Shown: positions 59,346 through 64,000 of the stretch, piece after piece
Numbering within the stretch: the stretch's first letter is position 1
Layout of the letters: every line of letters starts with the position of its first letter
Assembly (NCBI GenBank): GCA_025997795.1
Contig: BNVB01000001.1
Span: 17,637 to 81,636, forward strand
Origin: Spirochaetia bacterium
GTDB lineage: Bacteria; Spirochaetota; Spirochaetia; Treponematales; Breznakiellaceae
Direction of reading: 5' to 3'
Length of the DNA: 64,000 nucleotides
Notes under the pieces: model-generated
Database searches by the model: none
The model's input: only the letters and a program-made list of their open reading frames with translations
What the model was told of the DNA's origin: nothing
Made by a program: the position numbers and the translations under genes

Positions 59346-59902
59346 CTTCCTATGAGATGATGCTGCTTAAAGGAACATACCTGGCCCCCTATATGCAGCT
59401 TGCCACCCTGCTTATCGGAAAAACCCGGGAAGGCGGCGGTAATATGTTCCGCCATCAGTTTGATACCATGGCAACCCTTATCGACTACGGTTATATTGAT
59501 TCGGTAATCCTTAAAGCATCCCTTGTTCACGACGTTATCGAAGACGTGCCCGACTTTAATCACAACCTGCTGCTTTCCATTGACTTTGAAAGCCCCGCTG
59601 TATACGACCTGGTTCTTCAGGTAACCCGCAGCCCCGGCGAAACCAAACCGGAATTTCTTACACGGGTAAGGGAGTCCGGTTCCCGAAATGCCAAGATCCT
59701 CAAATGTGCAGACCGTATCTCCAATATGATTGCCCTGGGTTTTGTGGTAAACACCGAATTTATCGGCCGGTATACAGATGAAACGGAAAAATATATTTTT
59801 CCCCTGGCGGAAGAGGTGGACAAGAATATGCTTACCGAACTGGAATCGCTGGTTGTATCCCGGCGGCGTTACCTTTCCGCTATTATCAATCCCCAGGGAT
59901 AA
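59342..59902 (+). CDS. HD-domain protein related to the SpoT/RelA hydrolase domain
   Basis: A 186-residue protein. The first His is in MFRHQFDTMATLIDYG, the His-Asp pair is LVHDVIEDVPD and the last Asp lies in ILKCADRISNMIAL, a spacing like the (p)ppGpp hydrolase domain of Rel/SpoT and MESH1 proteins. No synthetase domain is attached. It may be a small alarmone or nucleotide hydrolase; substrate unproven. Its ATG overlaps the valS stop, so expression is tied to ValS. Confidence 0.75.
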   Translation: MTSYEMMLLKGTYLAPYMQLATLLIGKTREGGGNMFRHQFDTMATLIDYGYIDSVILKASLVHDVIEDVPDFNHNLLLSIDFESPAVYDLVLQVTRSPGETKPEFLTRVRESGSRNAKILKCADRISNMIALGFVVNTEFIGRYTDETEKYIFPLAEEVDKNMLTELESLVVSRRRYLSAIINPQG

Positions 59903-59922
59903 CGGTTTTAAAAGGATAACAC

Positions 59923-59982
59923 ATGGAACAAAACATTCAGCGTCCGCAGGAATACTACGATAGCCGGAATGTGTTGAAGTAA
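59923..59982 (+). CDS. 19-codon leader peptide coupled to nuclease-like gene
   Basis: ATG with AAAGGA upstream opens a 19-codon frame (MEQNIQRPQEYYDSRNVLK) whose TAA overlaps the ATG of the nuclease-like gene (TAATG). It may be a translational coupler, or the remnant of an N-terminal portion of a larger toxin. No similarity recognised. Confidence 0.4.
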   Translation: MEQNIQRPQEYYDSRNVLK

Positions 59983-60527
59983 TGTCAGGGGTACTGAATG
60001 GAACCGAAGCTTCGGAAGCTTATATCAAGCAGGCCTATCCTGATGAAAATTTCCTGTCCCAGACACCCCAGTTGCAGGCAATCAATAAATGGACCAAAAA
60101 TCTTACGCTTCCCCCAAATGTCAGATTGGCAGAATCAAGGATTCCAAAAAACGCAGATCAGCGGAATATTCTGGAAAAGGAAATCCGGCAAGCGGGTATT
60201 CTTTCAAGTATGGGAAATGTGGTCTATCTTATTCCGGAGCAAGGTCCTTATGGGAAACGATTAAAAGATGCCGTGGTAAATGGGGTTCTTTTTGAGTTTA
60301 GGACCGTTACCGGTAATGTGCGAACCTTTGAATGGGAATTCAGGGATGCCAAGAGAAAAGATAATGATGTAAATGTGTATATCAATGCGGAAATGGACAT
60401 CTCCAAAGCCGAAGCAAGACGCAGGATTGGTCTTGTTTTGAAAAAACATCCTGAGTATACCGGGAAAATCGTCGTTTCTCTCAATAGAGGTAAGACCTAT
60501 TTTTGGGACACGAGCAGTTTTAGATAA
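59982..60527 (+). CDS. CdiA-CT/MuF-toxin-like nuclease domain protein, copy 2
   Basis: A 181-residue paralogue of the protein at 18199-18810. Shared blocks: LTLPPNVRLAESRIPKN, EIRQAGILSSMGNVVYLIPE, DAVVNGVLFEFRTVTG (Arg replacing the usual Lys of the E-x-K motif), DAKRKDNDVNVYIN and HPEYTGKIVVSLNRGKTYFW ending DTSSFR. No signal peptide and no adjacent immunity gene. Like copy 1 it is coupled downstream of unrelated housekeeping genes and is followed by the same convergent small-RNA gene. Nuclease activity and toxin status are inference. Confidence 0.6.
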   Translation: MSGVLNGTEASEAYIKQAYPDENFLSQTPQLQAINKWTKNLTLPPNVRLAESRIPKNADQRNILEKEIRQAGILSSMGNVVYLIPEQGPYGKRLKDAVVNGVLFEFRTVTGNVRTFEWEFRDAKRKDNDVNVYINAEMDISKAEARRRIGLVLKKHPEYTGKIVVSLNRGKTYFWDTSSFR

Positions 60528-60551
60528 AAAAATCCCTGCCTTACGGCAGGG
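60526..60551 (-). terminator. Intrinsic terminator of small RNA copy 2
   Basis: Perfect 7-bp stem with 4-nt loop; the T-tract is on the minus strand. Confidence 0.85.
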
Positions 60552-60588
60552 CGGCTAGGCGGGGCTGAACTGAATCATAACCCCTCCT
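60526..60588 (-). ncRNA. Putative ~63-nt small RNA convergent with nuclease gene, copy 2
   Basis: From the promoter at 60595-60623 the transcript would run to a terminator with stem CCCTGCC/GGCAGGG (60534-60551) and a T-tract that touches the nuclease stop codon. It shares GGGGTTA and TAGCCGCCCTGCC with copy 1, while the middle differs. Only this copy has AGGAGG ahead of a 7-codon frame (MIQFSPA), so a coding role seems unlikely. Confidence 0.65.
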
Positions 60589-60594
60589 AATTTT

Positions 60595-60623
60595 AGAGTA
60601 CCCCATTAAGGGGAAAAAGTCAA
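60595..60623 (-). promoter_or_regulatory. Promoter of small RNA copy 2
   Basis: TTGACT, 17-bp spacer, TACTCT; the -35 and spacing are identical to copy 1. Confidence 0.75.
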
Positions 60624-60699
60624 GCGGTTTTCGGATTTTTTGTCAAATTTCCGAAAAATGATCCTTTGGAGGATCAGGCGGCGGTAATTTGGAGTATAC

Positions 60700-62019
60700 A
60701 TGACCGGTGATATTTTTTCTGCTTCCATTGAAAGCCTCGCCCTGGGCGGGGATGGCCTGGGTTCGTATCAAGGGAAGCGGGTTTTTATTCCCTTTACCGC
60801 TCCGGGTGATACGGTCAGCGCCCGGATTACCGAAGAACATGAAAGCTGGGCCAGGGCGGAACTTACCGGCATTCTCGAAGCCTCGCCGGACCGGGTAAGT
60901 CCCCAGTGTCCCCATTATGGTAAATGCGGCGGCTGTTCTCTCCAGCATCTGTCCTATAGCGCCCAGCTCCGGATCAAAAAGCAGTTACTCGCAGAGGCTC
61001 TTATTCGCCCCGGCGAAGCTCCGCACAAAAAAGCCGCCCCGCCCGATTTTACCGCCCCCGGTGTCCCGGCCATCGAAGTGATCCCCTCAAAATCCGGAGA
61101 TACACCTGCGGATACACCAGCAACGGATACAATAACGGATACAACACCGGGCCCCTGGCAATACCGGAACCGTGTTTCACTTCACGCAATCCGGGCAAAC
61201 CGGGGGCCCCGCTCCGGTTTCAAAGTAAACCGGAGCGAAAAAATCATTCCCCTGGAAGATTGCCCCGCCGCAGATCCGGCCATACGATCCGTTTTACCGA
61301 AACTGCGGCCGCCGCCGGGTAAGGATCGTTTTACCCTGTATGGCCGGAACGGGATAGTGCTGGCCGAAGAAGGAAGCTCTGGGCCCGATCCGCTTCCCAG
61401 CCGGGGAACTACGGTTCTTCTAAACCGGAACATACAACTGGAAGCTTCTGTTTTTTTTCAGAGTAATGCCGCCGGACTGGAAAGCCTTATTCCCCGGCTT
61501 CGTTGTATCGCAGAACGGGCGGCGGCGATGGCGGGAAAAACGCAGACGGCGGGAAAACCGCCGCCGGCAGGAAAAATGCCGCCAGGCCCGCTTATGGCGG
61601 ATATGTATGCGGGGGTGGGAACTTTTTCGCTTTTTCTTGCGGATTTTTTTCCCGGCGGCGTTGATCTTCTGGAAGAAAATCAAAAGGCTATTAGCCTTGC
61701 AAAAATCAACCTGGAGGGAAAAAATACCCGGTTCCGGTTTTTTCCCCAGCGGGACGAAGTGTGGGCCAAACGGGGGTTAAGCTCTTATGCGTTTGCTGTG
61801 GCGGATCCTCCCCGGCAGGGCCTTTCCCCGTCTCTGGTGCGGGAACTTTGCCGCCGGGGGCCGCCGGTACTGGCCTATGTTTCCTGCGAAGTTTCTTCCT
61901 TTGTCAGGGACTACCGCCTGCTTACCGAATCGTACAAACTGGAAGAACTTATCCTCTTTGACTTTTATCCTCATACTGCCCATAGTGAATGTATGGGAAC
62001 TTTTATCCGAAAATGCTAA
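60700..62019 (+). CDS. rlmD: 23S rRNA (uracil-C5)-methyltransferase, RlmD/RumA family
   Basis: A 439-residue SAM-dependent RNA methyltransferase. The N-terminal TRAM domain (SIESLALGGDGLGSYQGKRV) is followed by the [4Fe-4S] cysteines CPHYGKCGGCSLQHL plus LEDCPAAD. The catalytic domain has LMADMYAGVGTFSLFLADF (SAM binding), VADPPRQGL, and the nucleophile in YVSCEVSSFVRDYRLL. RlmCD/TrmA family paralogues cannot be fully excluded; the Fe-S motif favours RumA. Low-complexity insertions (DTPADTPATDT; AGKTQTAGKPPPAGKMPPG) coincide with short DNA repeats. Confidence 0.88.
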   Translation: MTGDIFSASIESLALGGDGLGSYQGKRVFIPFTAPGDTVSARITEEHESWARAELTGILEASPDRVSPQCPHYGKCGGCSLQHLSYSAQLRIKKQLLAEALIRPGEAPHKKAAPPDFTAPGVPAIEVIPSKSGDTPADTPATDTITDTTPGPWQYRNRVSLHAIRANRGPRSGFKVNRSEKIIPLEDCPAADPAIRSVLPKLRPPPGKDRFTLYGRNGIVLAEEGSSGPDPLPSRGTTVLLNRNIQLEASVFFQSNAAGLESLIPRLRCIAERAAAMAGKTQTAGKPPPAGKMPPGPLMADMYAGVGTFSLFLADFFPGGVDLLEENQKAISLAKINLEGKNTRFRFFPQRDEVWAKRGLSSYAFAVADPPRQGLSPSLVRELCRRGPPVLAYVSCEVSSFVRDYRLLTESYKLEELILFDFYPHTAHSECMGTFIRKC

Positions 62020-63650
62020 ACCTGCGGCCGTTTATTTTTCTTTTTATCCTCGTAAGCTTAGACCTTGGAGCCGAAACGGCGGAAGGAAGTTTTCCCAAAG
62101 AAAACGAAAACGCCGCCGTCCCCGTCTGGCGTCAGGCGCCGGGGGGAATGTTACAGGGAATTCCCGCCGTGGAAGCGGGAATCGTTGTGGCGGTAATGGA
62201 CGGAGGACACCTCAAGGCCTATTCCCTGGAAGGAAAACCCCTTTGGGATTATTATGCAGCTTCGCGGCTCCTTCCCTATGTAAGCCGGAGCCGGGAAGGA
62301 ACAAGTTATATCTGCCGTACCGATGGAACCCTTATCGCGGTAAACCGTTCCGGCCGGGAACTGTGGCAGCTTAAACCGGGGCCCCTTAGTTCGCCGGTGG
62401 TAAGCGGCTGGGACGGGCGGATCTTTGCCGCAGTGGAGCAAAAAATCCTCTGTTATACCGCGGCGGGATACCTGCTCTGGAGCCATGATCTGGAACAGCG
62501 GATTATTTCCGGCCCCTTTCTTGGTGCTGACGGCGGTATCGCTGCGGCCCTGGAGGGGGGGGAACTGCTGGAGCTTGATCCCTTTGGCAAAGCAAACCAG
62601 CACCATGTCGGCGAAAACCTTGCGGGCATTATCCCGGTAAACGGAAGCACGGCAGATTCAAAGGGAATACTCGCCTTCCTTAAAAACGGCGAACTTAAAC
62701 TCTTCCGTTCAAACCCGCCGGTTTCCCCGGCAAAGTCCCTGGCAAAAATTTCGGGCAAAGGAACTCCCCTGGGAGCGGTAAGCCGGGGTAATACCGCGGT
62801 TATTCTTTTTTCCAACGGGCACCTGGCGGCAGTATCCCTTTCCAACGGAAGGCAGCAGTGGAGCGAAGTCACCCATATCGGCGGAAGCGATATAACATCG
62901 GCCAATGATTTTTCCCTGCTCTGGGATGAGCGGGGAATTTATGTATTCAGCCGGCGAGGGGCCGCCGGATTCAGCGCCGATGGAAAACGGCTCTGGAACC
63001 TGCGGCTCAGCGGCGCTTCATCAATTCCCGTTCTTGGAGACGAGGGTACCCTTGTTTCCAGCGGTCTTGATTGGATCATTTATGCGTACAAAGTAGAAAA
63101 CCGGTCCCTGCCCCGGCGGGACTCACTCTATGGTCCCGCCCCGGCGGGGGATTACGGCCTTGCCAATCCGCCCCCCTCCCCCTGGGCAGAGGATTACTTT
63201 AAATTCAACGAAACCCAGATGGACGATGAATTTAAACGCCTCAGTATTCTGATCCAGGCAGGCAGCATCGGCAAAGAGGAAAAGGCCTATGCATCATACC
63301 TCCGGGAAATTGCCGCTTCCTCTATCCATCCCCAGACATCGGCCACCCATCCCCCGGTGCATGTACGGTACCGTGCCGAGGCAGCCCGGCTGTTAGGGTA
63401 CTTTGGCTCCCGGGAAACAATTCCCTTTCTGGCCGGTCTCTACCTCTCCGACGGTGACGCGGTGGTCAAAACCGCCGCCGCCGAGGCTATTGGCCGAATC
63501 GGTACGGACCCTGATGGAATTGCCCTCCGGGCCTTTGCCCAAACCATTACCGCCGCTTCCCGGGACGAACAGATCCTTACCGCCAGTGCGGCGGCCATCG
63601 GTGCACTTTGCCGTTTTTCCGGCCCCCCCCCTAAGCGCAAGCGGGCTTAA
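62013..63650 (+). CDS. Exported PQQ-like beta-propeller and HEAT-repeat protein, C terminus shifted at a C9 tract
   Basis: About 545 residues. Signal peptide (FIFLFILVSLDLGAE), an outer-membrane-type WD40-like PQQ propeller (VVAVMDGGHLKAYSLEGKPL, RIFAAVEQKILCYTAAGYLL, and further repeats), then a helical HEAT-repeat end (RYRAEAARLLGYFGSRETIP, VVKTAAAEAIGRIGTDPDGI). It stops at PPPKRKRA after a run of nine C. With eight C the frame continues as PPLSASGLKLLGIIERDFMP to 63732, which fits another HEAT helix better. Start 62013 overlaps the rlmD end. Role unknown, probably periplasmic. Confidence 0.72.
   Translation: MLNLRPFIFLFILVSLDLGAETAEGSFPKENENAAVPVWRQAPGGMLQGIPAVEAGIVVAVMDGGHLKAYSLEGKPLWDYYAASRLLPYVSRSREGTSYICRTDGTLIAVNRSGRELWQLKPGPLSSPVVSGWDGRIFAAVEQKILCYTAAGYLLWSHDLEQRIISGPFLGADGGIAAALEGGELLELDPFGKANQHHVGENLAGIIPVNGSTADSKGILAFLKNGELKLFRSNPPVSPAKSLAKISGKGTPLGAVSRGNTAVILFSNGHLAAVSLSNGRQQWSEVTHIGGSDITSANDFSLLWDERGIYVFSRRGAAGFSADGKRLWNLRLSGASSIPVLGDEGTLVSSGLDWIIYAYKVENRSLPRRDSLYGPAPAGDYGLANPPPSPWAEDYFKFNETQMDDEFKRLSILIQAGSIGKEEKAYASYLREIAASSIHPQTSATHPPVHVRYRAEAARLLGYFGSRETIPFLAGLYLSDGDAVVKTAAAEAIGRIGTDPDGIALRAFAQTITAASRDEQILTASAAAIGALCRFSGPPPKRKRA
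63623..63631 (+). repeat. C9 homopolymer tract at the end of the propeller/HEAT gene
   Basis: Loss of one C extends the protein by about 27 residues with HEAT-like sequence. Confidence 0.85.
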
Positions 63651-63767
63651 ACTTCTGGGGATCATTGAGCGGGATTTTATGCCCGCCAAAGCCCGGGCCC
63701 AGGCCAAACGGGAAATCGCTTCTATGCGGTAGTTTCGGTATCTTTTTCAATGAGGCACTGCGAGTTC

Positions 63768-63796
63768 TTGCGGATTTCTCCTGTTTAGTGTATTTT
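63768..63796 (+). promoter_or_regulatory. Promoter for the p83/100-like gene
   Basis: TTGCGG, 17-bp spacer, TATTTT, then TAGGAG ahead of the ATG at 63814. Confidence 0.55.
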
Positions 63797-63813
63797 TATT
63801 ATAGGAGCTTACA

Positions 63814-64000
63814 ATGAAAAATCCTTTTCGTGTAACAGGGGTTATCCTGTTTTTTGCCTTTTTGACCCTTCCCGGTCTTTTTGCTCAGAATGTCAACCGG
63901 GAGGAACTGGAAAAAAACCAGGCGACGGTAAACTTTATCAACTATGAAGGACCTCATTCACGAATTGATACGGTGGAACAGATCCGTAATATCGGTTTTG
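63814..64000 (+). CDS. p83/100-family antigen, 3' cut by window edge
   Basis: The first 62 codons only. Signal peptide (VILFFAFLTLPGLFAQ), then VNREELEKNQATVNFINYEG and PHSRIDTVEQIRNIGF, which match the N terminus of the spirochete p83/100 antigen family (known in Borrelia and Treponema). AGGAG is 7 nt upstream. The family is exported and of unclear function. Confidence 0.75.
   Translation, partial: MKNPFRVTGVILFFAFLTLPGLFAQNVNREELEKNQATVNFINYEGPHSRIDTVEQIRNIGF

Overview
The window is a gene-dense stretch of chromosome that I read as coming from a treponeme-like spirochete. The grounds are a p83/100-type antigen gene at the right edge, a eukaryotic-type hexokinase, a fused AccD-AccA, several FecR/PilZ/DUF1577/DUF2804 proteins typical of treponemes, and a periplasmic lipoprotein repertoire. 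Base composition is much richer in G+C than in the pathogenic treponemes and resembles the termite-gut or other environmental Treponema group. That assignment is inference; no rRNA gene is present.

Layout. 0-5.7 kb: cell-wall ligases MurE (cut by the left edge) and MurD, a FecR protein, a DUF2804 protein, and an EpmA-type EF-P modification enzyme. 5.8-11.5 kb: a signalling group (PilZ-like protein, STAS protein, DUF1577/PilZ protein, HD phosphohydrolase, ComFB protein), then a Gfo/Idh/MocA oxidoreductase and tRNA-Pro(UGG). 11.8-17 kb: an operon of class III adenylate cyclase, FecR/proline-rich protein and outer-membrane barrel. 17-20.8 kb: a beta-helix lipoprotein and the radical-SAM/DUF4130 DNA-metabolism pair, to which a CdiA-CT-like nuclease gene is translationally coupled. 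20.8-28 kb: hydrolase, PfkB kinase, chorismate synthase, CstA transporter and secreted proteins. 28.2-34.5 kb: a DeoR-type regulator and a pyruvate dehydrogenase operon ordered E2-E3-E1(alpha-beta fusion). 34.5-37.5 kb: hybrid histidine kinase and flavoprotein. 37.6-41.9 kb: a small accessory region with a frame-switchable outer-membrane protein, a PIN toxin-antitoxin pair, a DUF433 protein, gene fragments, short dispersed repeats and a lipoprotein with a heptanucleotide tract. 42-64 kb: MATE transporter, hexokinase, MltD, TPR lipoprotein, rubredoxin, YajC-SecD-SecF-IspH, AccDA, ValS, HD protein, a second nuclease-like gene, RlmD, a beta-propeller/HEAT protein, and the start of a p83/100 gene.

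Three DNA-level themes stand out. First, two unlinked copies of a cassette pair a CdiA-CT-like nuclease gene with a convergent ~65-nt RNA gene that has its own sigma70-type promoter and intrinsic terminator. Second, short palindromic or tandem repeats occur both between genes and in frame inside housekeeping genes; one unit is read in two different frames in adjacent genes. Third, many promoters have the -10 hexamer only about 5-11 nt from the start codon, implying leaderless or near-leaderless mRNAs. In addition, a C12 tract, a (CTCCGTT)n tract and a C9 tract sit where a slip would switch or change a surface or periplasmic protein, and IspH has no standard start codon upstream of its first iron-sulfur cysteine.
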